Source: Bog-473 sp963730785
Lineage (GTDB): Bacteria; Actinomycetota; Acidimicrobiia; Acidimicrobiales; RAAP-2
Reading direction: 5' to 3'
DNA: 64,000 bases
Assembly: GCA_963730785.1 (NCBI GenBank)
Contig: CAVSTF010000001.1
Coordinates: forward strand, 248,001 to 312,000
Shown: positions 1-9,023 of the stretch, one piece after another
Layout of the letters: every line of letters starts with the position of its first letter
How positions within the stretch are numbered: the first letter of the stretch is position 1
Notes under the pieces: model-generated
The model's input: only the letters and a program-made list of their open reading frames with translations
Database searches by the model: none
What the model was told of the DNA's origin: nothing
Made by a program: the position numbers and the translations under genes

Positions 1-36
1 GTCACCAGCGCCGATCCGGCCGGAGCATTCGGATGA
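1..36 (+). CDS. 3' end of an upstream gene, possibly the ABC permease
   Basis: The first 12 codons of the window are open in frame 1 and end at a TGA that overlaps the ATG of the ABC ATPase gene in an ATGA arrangement. That overlap suggests translational coupling, and ATPases of this LolD/MacB type usually follow or precede an FtsX-like permease. Too little is visible to identify the protein itself; the permease call is inference from context only. Confidence 0.35.
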   Translation, partial: VTSADPAGAFG

Positions 37-1001
37 CCAGCGCCCTGCGAGTGGACGAACTCACCGTGCAGTACGAGACGGGCGGCTACCTGATCAAGCC
101 GCTTGACGGGCTCACCTTTGGGGCTGAAGACGGCGAAATGGTCGTGCTGCTTGGACCCTCCGGATGCGGCAAGACAACCTTGTTGTCCTGTCTGGCCGGC
201 CTGCTCACCGCCACCTCGGGGCGAGTGCATTTTGGCGACACCGATGTCACTTCGCTGCAGGGGGCAGCCCTGGCGGCCTACCGACGGCAAACCGTTGGCG
301 TGGTCTTCCAGGCCTTCAATCTCATTCCCAGCCTCTCCGCCCTGGGCAACGTCGTCGTGCCGCTCCGATTGGCCGGGGTAGGACGGGCCAAAGCGCGTGA
401 GCGGGCCGAATTCCTCCTCAATGTGGTGGGTCTGTCCGAGCGATCCCACCACCGCCCGGCCCAACTCTCGGGCGGCCAACAACAGCGGGTGGCGATTGCC
501 CGAGCTCTGACCCACGATCCGCCGTTGGTGGTGGCCGACGAGCCCACGGCCCATCTTGACCATATTCAGGTGGAAGGCATCCTGCGCCTGCTCCGCGACC
601 TGGCCAGTCCCGGCCGGACGGTGGTGGTGGCCACCCACGATGACCGGGTCACGAAATTGGCCGATCGGGTGATCGATCTGGCCCCCCACATCGCCGCGTC
701 ACTGAGCGATCAAGAGGTCGTCAACATGAAGGCCGGGGAGCTGCTCTTCCGGCAGGGCGACCTGGGCGACCTCATCTATTTCGTGGAATCGGGCTCCCTC
801 GAGGTGTTCCGAGAGCTGGCCGACGGCAGTTCCAGGCCGCTCAACACGATCGGGGTCGGTCAGTACGTGGGGGAACTCGGACCAATTTTGAATCTGCCCC
901 GAAGTGCGTCGGTACGGGCCATTGAGGACTCGGTTGTGCTGGGGCTTACCGTTGGGGCGTTCCGGAAGCGTCACCCCGCCGCCTTCCTCCAGGAGGGCTA
1001 G
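33..1001 (+). CDS. ABC transporter ATPase fused to a cyclic-nucleotide-binding domain
   Basis: Residues 1-220 form a LolD/MacB-type ABC ATPase: Walker A GPSGCGKTT at 41-49, signature LSGGQ at 145-149, Walker B LVVADEP at 165-171 and H-loop His202. Residues about 230-310 are a cNMP-binding domain of the CRP type, with the phosphate-binding cassette GELGPILNLPRSASVRA (G280, E281, R290-S291-A292) apparently intact. The fusion suggests that a cyclic nucleotide gates an export or lipoprotein/lipid-handling ABC complex. At 322 residues it is longer than a plain LolD (about 230). The ATG overlaps the stop of the upstream gene. Substrate and ligand are unknown. Confidence 0.88.
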   Translation: MTSALRVDELTVQYETGGYLIKPLDGLTFGAEDGEMVVLLGPSGCGKTTLLSCLAGLLTATSGRVHFGDTDVTSLQGAALAAYRRQTVGVVFQAFNLIPSLSALGNVVVPLRLAGVGRAKARERAEFLLNVVGLSERSHHRPAQLSGGQQQRVAIARALTHDPPLVVADEPTAHLDHIQVEGILRLLRDLASPGRTVVVATHDDRVTKLADRVIDLAPHIAASLSDQEVVNMKAGELLFRQGDLGDLIYFVESGSLEVFRELADGSSRPLNTIGVGQYVGELGPILNLPRSASVRAIEDSVVLGLTVGAFRKRHPAAFLQEG

Positions 1002-1079
1002 GCAGGTACTCGGCCCGTTCCCAGCAAACGCTCGCTCGGGTGGGAAATAAGATGCCTTTGGCGATCGGAATTACCACTC

Positions 1080-4000
1080 ATGGCGGATGGGGAACGAGAA
1101 TTCGTGGGGAGTCCTGACAACTGGTTGGAGATTCGCGTCCTCGGACCAATTGAGATCTCATGGCAGGGTCGACCGATCGAAATCGGTGGGTTTCGAGCCC
1201 GAGCTTTGCTGGCCCGACTCCTGGTCGACCGGGAACTGACGGTTCCAGTTGATCGCCTGATTGATGCGTTCTGGTCGGATCAGCAACAAGAGGTAGCCGA
1301 GAAGGCCCTGCGCACCATGGTGTCCCGGGTCCGAAAGCGATTGCGCGATGCCGGAGTGGTGCCCGATCTGATCGAAACTCGGGCGTTGGGCTACGCCCTA
1401 CGGGTTGATCCCAGTGTCACCGACGTGGCGCGATTCGAAGAGCTGGTGAGCGCCGGTCGGCGCCAATTGGCTGAGCGGGATCCTCACCAGGCGATCAAGT
1501 CGCTCGAGGCAGCGGAGCGTCTTTGGCGAGGCACGGCCTACGGCGAGGTGGCGGATGAACCCTTTGTGCGAGCGGAGGCTCGGCGATTGATGGAGATGCG
1601 CCTCACGGCGCTCGAGATCCGGTTCGACGCCGAGCTCACGGTGGGGCGGCATCGCGAGATCATTGGCGAACTCGGGAACCTCACTGACGCCAATCCCATG
1701 CGTGAGCAGCTGTGGTCCCAGCGCATGCTGGCGTTGTATCGAGCTGGGCGCCAGGCCGAGGCATTGCGGGTCTTTCAAGAACTGCGTCAGACCCTGGTGG
1801 CCGAACTGGGCATTGAGCCCGGACACGATGCCCAGTGGCTTGAGCAAGCGATACTCGAACAGAACCCGGACTTGGATTGGATCAGTCCAGAGCCCGACCA
1901 GGTCCGAGGCGAATCGGCGACCACGCCGGACACGCTCCTCGGTTCAGAAACCAACAAGGGGCTGACGACGACCGCTTCGGAGTCGTCCGACGAACACATC
2001 CTCGGCCGGGAAGCAGAGCTCGACTCCATGAAGAGTTGGTGGCGCGCGGTCGAACAGGGAGAGTCCCGACTCTTGATGTTGGAAGGTGACGCCGGTATCG
2101 GGAAAACGTGTCTGGCGGAGGAACTCGCCCGCCATGCCGAGAGCTCGGGCGCCCTGGTGCTTCGGGGTCGCTGCGACGAAGATCCAATTGCACCTTTTCA
2201 ACCATTCTCGGAGGCCCTCGGGCGCTACTTCCAGTCGCTTTCGGCCGACGAGATCTCACAGATGCCCGATTGGCGGTTGACCGAGTTGTCGCGCCTGGTG
2301 CTCCGGTTGAGTGAATACGTTCCGCCGCGGAGCGTCGATCTCACCGACCCGGAGCAGGACCGATTTCGATTCTTCGGAGCGGTGACCGAGACCCTGCACG
2401 AAGCGGCCCAGCGCGGTCCGGTGCTGCTGGTGCTCGATGACCTGCATTGGGCCAACCAGCCGACCGTGTTGCTCCTGCGGCACCTGCTTCGCGATGGGGA
2501 ACCAATTCGGTTGGGCATCGTCAGTCTGTACCGAGCGGCCGACGTGGACGCCGATCATCCACTGCAGGCGATGCTGGCCGATCGGCGTACTGACCACACT
2601 GTTGTCCGCATTGACGTGAAGGGATTGTCGGCCGATGCGGTAGGGAAGCTGGTTGAATCCGCACCATTCGGTGATCCTGCACTGGCCGAGCAACTCTTCC
2701 AATTGACTGAGGGCAACCCGCTCTTCCTCGACGAATTGCTGCGCCAGTTGAGCTACGAGGCCGCCACCTCGACGATCAGTTCAGGACCGGCGAAGTTGAC
2801 GTTGAGTACAGGCACGCCTGAAGCAGTGAAGGAACTGGTGTCCCGCCGGGTCTCCAGATTGCCCGAGGACGTGATCCGGTTCCTTCATGCCGCCGCGGTG
2901 GCAGGCCCTGAATGTGACGCCACGGTGGTGGCGGTGGTGGCCGACCTGTCGCCCGAGCAACGGATTGACGCGGTTGATCGGGCCGATCGACTCTCGGTTG
3001 CTCCGTCGGGTGGGTGACAGTGGTGAGCGGTACGGCTTTAGTCACACTTTGGTACGTGACGCCATCTACGGGCAGTTGCCGCGGGGCCGGCGAGTGCGTC
3101 TGCACCACCAGATCGCACTGGTTACCGAGCGGGCGCACCTTCATGCCATTGACGCCTATATCAATGAACTGGCGCACCACTTCTACATGGGAGCGGCACT
3201 GGGTGACGCCGACAAGGCAGCCGTCTATTCGTATTTCGCCGGCGATCGGGCCCTGCAACTCTTGGCCTTCGAAGAGGCGGTTGGCCACTTCACCCGCGGA
3301 CTCGAGGTGGCCGAGGTCTACGGAGCCTTGGATCCGCCCGCCCGCTGCGACGCCCTACTGGCCCTGGCTGAAGCGCTCAACAAGGCCGGCGACAAGGTCA
3401 ATGCCGATAGCAACTTCGAAAAGGCGGCGGCCGTCGCCCGCTCGTTACAAGACGCCGAGCGGCTGGCGCTGGCGGCGATGCGGGCTGGGCCCCAGAGCTA
3501 CATCGGCATCGTCGGGGCCAACGTCGATCAGGTCCGGTTGCTCGAAGAAGCGCGCGCCGCGCTCAGCCGAGACGATTCGCACCTACGGGCCATGGTGATC
3601 GCCCGGTTGGGTCTGGTCAAGGTCTACGAAGCGGGAGTGCCCGAGCGCAGTGTGCTCAAGCGAGCGCTCAACCTCAGCGGCGAGGCGGTCCGTATGTCTC
3701 GACGCCTCAACGACCGGGTGGCGCTTGGTTACGCCCTCAACGCTCGCCTCCATGCGCTGTGGGGGATTGAGCCAGCGCCGGAGCGTCTGGCCATTGGCAA
3801 CGAATTGATTCAGGTAGCCGACGACATCGGTGACGAGGTACTGGCCCTCCATGGGCATATGTGGCGGGTGCGAGAGCTGCTGGCCCAAGGCGACGTCGAC
3901 GAGGTCAATTTGGAAATCAAACGATTCGAACGGCGGGCCACCGGACCGAGTGACCCGCTGACCGCATCCTTGGCCTGCAACGTGCAGGCGATGATGGCCT

Positions 4001-4719
4001 TGGTCAACGGCGACTTCGAAACGGGTGAGCGACTCGCTCCCTTGGCGGTCGAGCTGGCCGAGAACTACAACGACCTTGCCCTGAGTTTCTATGGCGTCCT
4101 GTTGGCTTGGACCTGGTGGCAACAGGACCGCCTCCCTGAATTGGAAGACTCGTTCCGAGAGATTCTGGACCAATCACCGTCTGACTATCCGGTGGTGAGA
4201 GCTGCCTTGGCGCTGCTTCTCTCCGAACTCGGACGGATGGACGAAGCGTCGGTTGAACTGGATCGGTTGGCGGCGCTGGGCTGGGACGCGGTGGCGGACG
4301 ACCAAACCGAAGGGGTGGCCCTGACCTACGCCGCAGCGGCCTGTTCCAACTCGGGCAACACGGTGCACGCGCCGGCGGTCTACGAACGGATGCGTCCGTA
4401 TTCAGGAACCGCCATTGTCGTGCGGGCGCCGGCATCGGCCTGTTACGGGCCGGCTGACCTTTTCCTGGGGCTTCTGGCGTCGGTGAGTGGTGATCGATCC
4501 CTGGCCGAAGTGCATTTTGAAGCGGCACTCCGATTGGCCCGACGCATGGATGCCCCTCCCTTCATCGCCGTGGCCGAATTCGAGTTGGGCCGTGCCCTTC
4601 GTCGGGGCGGTCGGAGCGAAGATCAGGAACGGGCATCGACCCTCCTGAGCGGGGCGGAGCGATCGGCGAGGGAGATGGGATTGACCCGCATTGCTCGCCT
4701 GGTCGCAGACCTGGGCTAA
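1080..4719 (+). CDS. BTAD-type transcriptional regulator with AAA ATPase and TPR-like region (frameshifted)
   Basis: The N-terminal 105 residues resemble the OmpR-type winged helix of SARP/AfsR regulators and are followed by a bacterial transcriptional activation domain (about 112-260). An AAA/STAND ATPase follows, with Walker A GDAGIGKT near residue 338 and Walker B VLLVLDDLHWAN near 447. The remainder is helical and TPR-like. The frame that opens at 1080 stops at 3017. The conserved continuation (LLRRVGDSGERYGFSHTLV) lies in the next frame, from about 2995 to 4719, so one extra base lies near 2990-3000. Such proteins act as cytoplasmic transcriptional activators; target genes are not evident. 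A real pseudogene is possible, but the second half is fully open. Confidence 0.85.
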
Positions 4720-5219
4720 CTGGCGACACTCACGCGTGTGTCGTGACGAGCGTTCAGCATGGGTGACACGTCATAAATGATCCGCATCGTCTCAATGGTT
4801 TCGTCGGCGACCCGGAGCTTCTTGACCATGCCTCGGAGCAGCACGTCACGAAAGCCCGGAATATCGGCGACCAGAGTGGTGAATTCGCGTGGGGACATGA
4901 CCAGGATCTTCAGTTCACTGAGAGCGGTCAGCGTGGCGCTGCGGCGGTCAGTATCAATGGCCGCCAGCTCACCGAAGTAATCGCCCGGGCCCAATGTGGT
5001 GACCAACCGCCCCTGACGGGTCACGGCGGCGGTCCCCGACACGATCACGAAGGCTTCGGAGCCGAATGACTGTTCGCGGAATACCACCTTTTGGGCGGGC
5101 ACGGTGACTCGATAGGTCAGTCGGTCGACCAGGGCGAACTGCTTGCGGGTGCAGCCTGCGAACCCGGGAACGTTTGCCAGTTCGTGCTCGAGCTTCTCCC
5201 TCGCCATGCCTCGGCCCAT
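4716..5219 (-). CDS. Stand-alone cyclic-nucleotide-binding domain protein
   Basis: This 167-residue protein is essentially one CRP-type cNMP-binding domain, with the phosphate-binding cassette GDYFGELAAIDTDRRSATLTA retaining the Gly-Glu and Arg-Ser-Ala residues that hold the nucleotide. No helix-turn-helix follows, so it is not a CRP-like transcription factor; it may be a sensor or partner subunit. It converges on the BTAD regulator, the two stop codons overlapping at 4716-4719. A second in-frame ATG lies at 5207. The cNMP domain fused to the ABC ATPase at 33-1001 is a near neighbour, which hints at a local cyclic-nucleotide circuit. Confidence 0.82.
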   Translation of the reverse strand: MGRGMAREKLEHELANVPGFAGCTRKQFALVDRLTYRVTVPAQKVVFREQSFGSEAFVIVSGTAAVTRQGRLVTTLGPGDYFGELAAIDTDRRSATLTALSELKILVMSPREFTTLVADIPGFRDVLLRGMVKKLRVADETIETMRIIYDVSPMLNARHDTRVSVAS

Positions 5220-5459
5220 TTTCGGTTCCTCTCACTGAGTTGATCGGCCCTCGACGCCGATCCAACGCCTTCAGTGTGCAGATCGGACATTGCAGGGACA
5301 TTGCATGGAGGTATCGGCGCCAGTTTTCGGCCCTCTGTAGGCACGGAGAGGGGAAAACCACAGCCTGAAACACCGGCCCGGTTGGAGCGCCTACCATTGG
5401 GCCGCTTCGATCGTCGGAGGTGCCGGATCCGGCGCCTCTTCGCATGACCAAGAGGCAAT

Positions 5460-5535
5460 GCCTGGGTAGCTCAGTCGGTAGAGCAGCGCACTCGTAATGC
5501 GCAGGTCAGGAGTTCGAATCTCCTCTCAGGCTCCA
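5460..5535 (+). tRNA. tRNA-Thr (anticodon CGT)
   Basis: A complete cloverleaf can be folded. The acceptor stem GCCTGGG pairs with CTCAGGC with one G-T wobble. The anticodon stem GCGCA/TGCGC encloses loop CTCGTAA, giving anticodon CGT at 5493-5495. The T arm is AGGAG-TTCGAAT-CTCCT. The CCA end is encoded (5533-5535). No integrase or duplicated 3' end lies nearby, so it does not look like an occupied integration site. Confidence 0.96.
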
Positions 5536-5574
5536 TTTTCGCAGGACGGTCAGGGCTAGTGTCCGCTGCAGTCC

Positions 5575-6405
5575 ATGAGCGAGAAACCCACCATCGCCTT
5601 TGTGCTCGGAGGAGGGGGCCTGTTGGGTTCGGCCGAGGTCGGCATGCTGCGGGCTCTGTTCGAGGAGGGCGTTCGTCCGGATCTGATCGTTGGATCCAGC
5701 GTGGGCGCGCTCAACGGCGTGCTGGTGGCGGCTGACCCCACCCTTGACGGGGTGCAGCGGCTGCATGACGTGTGGACGGGGCTTTCCAGTCGTGGCGTCT
5801 TCGGCGGGTCGGTGTTAGGCCAGCTGACCACGTTGGCTCGTCACGGCACCTACCTGCATTCGAATCAAGAGCTCCGGATCCTGCTCGAAGAAGGACTGGG
5901 AGCTCGACGCGATTTCGACGAATTGGAAGTGCGCTTCCAGTGCATCGCGTCGTGCATCGAACGAGCGGCCCCCCGTTGGTTCTCGTCGGGACCCTTGGTG
6001 CCGGCCGTTCTGGCCTCCTGCGCCGTCCCGGGATTATTGCCGGCGGTCGAGGTTGACGGACTCCACTATCTGGATGGAGGGCTGATCCGATCGGTGCCGA
6101 TGGGCCGTGCAGTCGAGCTCGGGGCCACCAAAATCTTCGTGCTGCATGTCGGTCGGCTGGAAGAGCCCCTCGAGGTACCCACCAAGCCATGGCAGGTCGC
6201 CACGGTGGCCTTCGAGATATCGCGCCGCCATCATTTCGAAGAGGAGATGGCCGCGCTGCCTGACGGCATTGAGGTTCATGTCCTGCCCGCAGGCTCATCG
6301 GCGCCCCGGATCTCCGTGCGTTACCGATCGACCTCGCAAGTATCCGAACGCATTGAGGCCGCATACCAATCGACCTCGGAGTATCTCGACTCCATCGACC
6401 AGTAA
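5575..6405 (+). CDS. Patatin-like phospholipase (RssA-type)
   Basis: The 276-residue protein has all patatin hallmarks: the oxyanion-hole glycine stretch GGGGLLG at 12-18, nucleophile elbow GSSVG with Ser42, and the catalytic Asp in the DGG motif (Asp167). It should be a cytoplasmic or membrane-associated serine acyl hydrolase acting on lipids. The gene begins 40 bases after tRNA-Thr and is followed 8 bases later by a PlsC-like acyltransferase, so the pair may remodel phospholipids (deacylation followed by reacylation). The exact substrate cannot be read from sequence. Confidence 0.9.
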   Translation: MSEKPTIAFVLGGGGLLGSAEVGMLRALFEEGVRPDLIVGSSVGALNGVLVAADPTLDGVQRLHDVWTGLSSRGVFGGSVLGQLTTLARHGTYLHSNQELRILLEEGLGARRDFDELEVRFQCIASCIERAAPRWFSSGPLVPAVLASCAVPGLLPAVEVDGLHYLDGGLIRSVPMGRAVELGATKIFVLHVGRLEEPLEVPTKPWQVATVAFEISRRHHFEEEMAALPDGIEVHVLPAGSSAPRISVRYRSTSQVSERIEAAYQSTSEYLDSIDQ

Positions 6406-6413
6406 CGACTGGA

Positions 6414-7434
6414 ATGCACGTTCCCAACCGAGTCGTGCGCCGGATCGGGCTGCCGCTCTACCTCGTGTTCTTCGCAGTACTAATCGGAACGTTCGTCATC
6501 GGGCTCGCGATCGGCACGCTGTCGGCCCCGTTTGGGTCGCGCCGCCGACTCTTCAGGATTTCAGGGTTCGGGCTCTGCTACCTCCTGATGGAGATGTCAG
6601 TCATCGCCGTCGCCGGTGCACTCTGGATCGTGGACCTGCCCCGAAGGCTCACGGGCCACCACAATCCCGAGATCTGGCATCAACGACACAGAGCTGTGTT
6701 GAGGCTTGCCTTGAGGTGGGTGATCGGAGCGGCCGCCCGCTTCGCTCGGTTCGAGCTCGTCGTTTCCGAGAAATCGACCCCCACCCTTTCCGAAGGAGAG
6801 CCGAATCTTGTGCTGGCTCGCCACGGAGGTCCGGGTGACTCCTTCGTCCTGGTCCACCTCCTCTTGACCAAATATGGACACGATGTCCGAATTGTCCTCA
6901 AGGGGGCGCTGCAATTCGATCCGGCTCTCGACATTGTGTTGAACCGGTTGGGCTGCTGCTTCCTGCCTGCTCATGCGGGCGTGCAGACAGTCGGCACCAT
7001 CGCCGCTTCGTTGAAGCCGGGTGACGCGCTCTCTGCTGTTTCCCGAGGGTGGCAACTGGACGCCGAAGCGACGGCTCACGGCAATCCGACGCCTGCAATC
7101 CCGTCACCAGCTGGAGGACGTGCGCACGGCCGAACTCATGCCACATGTCCTACCGCCTCGATTGGGCGGTGTGGCGGCCTGTCTCGATGCCCAACCCAAC
7201 ATGCAGGTCGTGGTGGCGGCCCACGCCGGACTCGATCAACTGGTTACCGCCGGCCAGTTGTGGGCCAGCCTCCCCTTCACCCAACCGATGACAGCCCGCA
7301 TTTGGCAGACGAGCCCTCCTCCCAATGACGAAGCCGCTCGAGCGCAGTGGCTCACGACCGAGTGGGCCATCGTCGACGAGTGGATTGACGCATATCACGC
7401 GCACGAAATCGATCGAGTCACCCCCAGCGAATGA
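6414..7434 (+). CDS. PlsC-like 1-acylglycerol-3-phosphate acyltransferase (frameshifted)
   Basis: Two N-terminal hydrophobic segments (about residues 8-30 and 55-77) precede an acyltransferase domain with the HX4D motif (HGGPGD) and, after a frame break, the FPEG motif (LLFPEGGNW). The first frame (6414-7328) loses similarity after KPGDAL; the continuation lies in the next frame and stops at 7434. One extra base, probably T in GCGCTCTCTGCTG near 7030-7036, restores KPGDALLLFPEGGNW. The product would acylate lysophosphatidic acid or a related lipid at the membrane. It overlaps the convergent transporter gene by 17 bases. Confidence 0.8.
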
Positions 7435-8296
7435 GCGCGGCCGCACCAAGGCCGATGGGTGCCACGATCCATCCCCAGCGCACGGCGGCGTTCACCACGC
7501 CGGATCGGTAGCCGTAGAGCACGGCCTGCTGAATGGGAGTGAACGCGGGGGCTCCGAAGCCACTCAAGATGGCAACGATGGCCAGCGGGGTGGACGTGGT
7601 CACGATGGCGATGCCCAGGAAAAACCCGATGCGGACGGCCGAGAGCCACATGAATCGGCGGAGGGAGTGGTCGGAGCGGGGCACCGACAAGTTGTGCGGG
7701 TGGGCGATGGAGCCGGCAAAGAGAGCGGCGCCCGAAAAAGCCAGCAGCGGTCCGGCCAATGTCAGCACGTCCTTGGTGGAGCTGGGCGCTCGACCACCGA
7801 CGTGGAGCAATAGTCCGATCAAGAGCGCCAGGAGGGGTGACTGATCGACCCAGGTCGTCGCCCGCCGCTGTGGGATCGGAGCGTCACGGCGCATCAGGTG
7901 GACGCACACCGCGTTTTGGGCCGTGTTGGCGGCGTTGGCCAGCACGGCGATCATGGCCCCGGTCGGTCCGGCAAAGGCGGTGGCAGCCGGGACGACCCAA
8001 AAACCGCTATTGGGACCGACTGCCCACGATTCCATGGCACCCTCACCGGTGCTGCGCTCGCCCCGGGTGACCACGGCGGCAATAAACATCACCCATAGGG
8101 CCCCGGCCAGGTAGAGCGGCCCAACCACCTGACTGATCGCCGTCAGGCGCCACGCCGCCACCAGCGACAGGGTGGCCGAGGTCAAGAGGATCTGAGTCCG
8201 CAGGATGATGGGCCACGCTCGCTGTAGCCAGGCCCGACCTTGAGAGGCGAACCACCCGATCAACCCGCCGACGATGAAGCAGATCAGGCTGAGCAC
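7418..8296 (-). CDS. AEC-family (auxin-efflux-carrier-like) membrane transporter
   Basis: About 292 residues of mostly hydrophobic sequence with roughly 8-10 membrane segments. The central part (NSGFWVVPAA ... GPTGAMIAVLANAAN) resembles AEC/Mem_trans carriers, where the first and sixth helices carry Asn/Pro-containing breaks. I chose the GTG at 8296 (MLSLICFIVGGLIGWF) because it opens directly into a membrane helix; the frame is open further upstream, to 8623, but that region runs antisense over the divergent CADD-like gene. Substrate is unknown; organic acids are typical of the family. Family assignment is moderately sure. Confidence 0.65.
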   Translation of the reverse strand: MLSLICFIVGGLIGWFASQGRAWLQRAWPIILRTQILLTSATLSLVAAWRLTAISQVVGPLYLAGALWVMFIAAVVTRGERSTGEGAMESWAVGPNSGFWVVPAATAFAGPTGAMIAVLANAANTAQNAVCVHLMRRDAPIPQRRATTWVDQSPLLALLIGLLLHVGGRAPSSTKDVLTLAGPLLAFSGAALFAGSIAHPHNLSVPRSDHSLRRFMWLSAVRIGFFLGIAIVTTSTPLAIVAILSGFGAPAFTPIQQAVLYGYRSGVVNAAVRWGWIVAPIGLGAAALIRWG

Positions 8297-8365
8297 GGCA
8301 TGATTGTGCCCGCTCCGGACCACCAGGTCTGCATCCCCGGTAGGAACGGCGGTATATGGTTCGCC

Positions 8366-9019
8366 ATGACCTCTGATCGGATCAATGACGCCCTGACCGA
8401 AGCCCTGCGGGACCGGCAGCTGCTGACCCACCCCTTCTACCGCCGCTGGGAAGCCGGCACGCTGGCTGAGGGCGAGCTGGCGGCCTACGCCGAGCAGTAT
8501 CGACTCATTGAACGGGAACTCCCCGTGACGCTGGCCGCCATCGTCGAAAAGCTCCCTGAAGGAGCGGCTCGTTCGCTGGTTGAGGCCAACTTGGCCGACG
8601 AACTCGGCGTGCCCGCACCACACACGGTCCTGTTCGAGTCGTTCGCCAGCGCAGCTGGGGCCAATTCCGAGGTAGCCCCGACTGCGGCCACAGCTGCCCT
8701 CTTGACTGCCATTCGCGCCGCTGCGGCATCCGACCCGGTTGCCGCGCTGGCCATGGTGGCCGCCTACGAAGTGCAGGCTTCGGACATTGCCGCGTCAAAG
8801 TCTGATGGTCTTCGTCGCCACTACGGCATGGACGCCGACGGCACGCGCTTCTGGGACGTGCACACGACGCAGGAGATCGACCACGCTGGTTGGTCCAGCC
8901 AGGCGCTGGCTGAAGCTGGTGCCACGGCTGAGGTCGTGGGTCAGGCGGCCAAGGTGGCGGCTGACGCGTGGTGGGATTTCCTCACCGAGCGTGACGCCCT
9001 CGCGCCAGCCTGCGCCTGA
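8366..9019 (+). CDS. CADD-like heme-oxygenase-fold protein, candidate self-sacrificing p-aminobenzoate synthase
   Basis: This 217-residue protein opens with LTHPFYRRWEAG, like PqqC/TenA/CADD proteins. Relative to Chlamydia CADD (metal ligands E81, H88, E142, H174, D178, H181; sacrificed Tyr27; Lys152, as I recall them), the spacing is reproduced: E79, H86, E135, H166, E170, H173, with Tyr25, Tyr134 and Lys145 at the matching places. The one ligand change is Asp to Glu at 170. CADD makes p-aminobenzoate from its own tyrosine and lysine using a dimetal centre and oxygen. The folate genes at 34-37.5 kb are a plausible user. The ATG at 8366 was preferred to the upstream in-frame ATG at 8240, which lies inside the divergent transporter gene. 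Confidence 0.72.
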   Translation: MTSDRINDALTEALRDRQLLTHPFYRRWEAGTLAEGELAAYAEQYRLIERELPVTLAAIVEKLPEGAARSLVEANLADELGVPAPHTVLFESFASAAGANSEVAPTAATAALLTAIRAAAASDPVAALAMVAAYEVQASDIAASKSDGLRRHYGMDADGTRFWDVHTTQEIDHAGWSSQALAEAGATAEVVGQAAKVAADAWWDFLTERDALAPACA

Positions 9020-9023
9020 TCGA

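Noticed and set aside
5460..5535. tRNA-Thr as an integration site
   Set aside because: No integrase, no repeated tRNA 3' end and no foreign-looking block lies next to it.
7418..8623. Longer AEC-transporter start at 8623
   Set aside because: The extra 109 codons are hydrophilic, lie antisense to the CADD-like gene and contain no membrane segment; GTG 8296 gives the expected membrane start.
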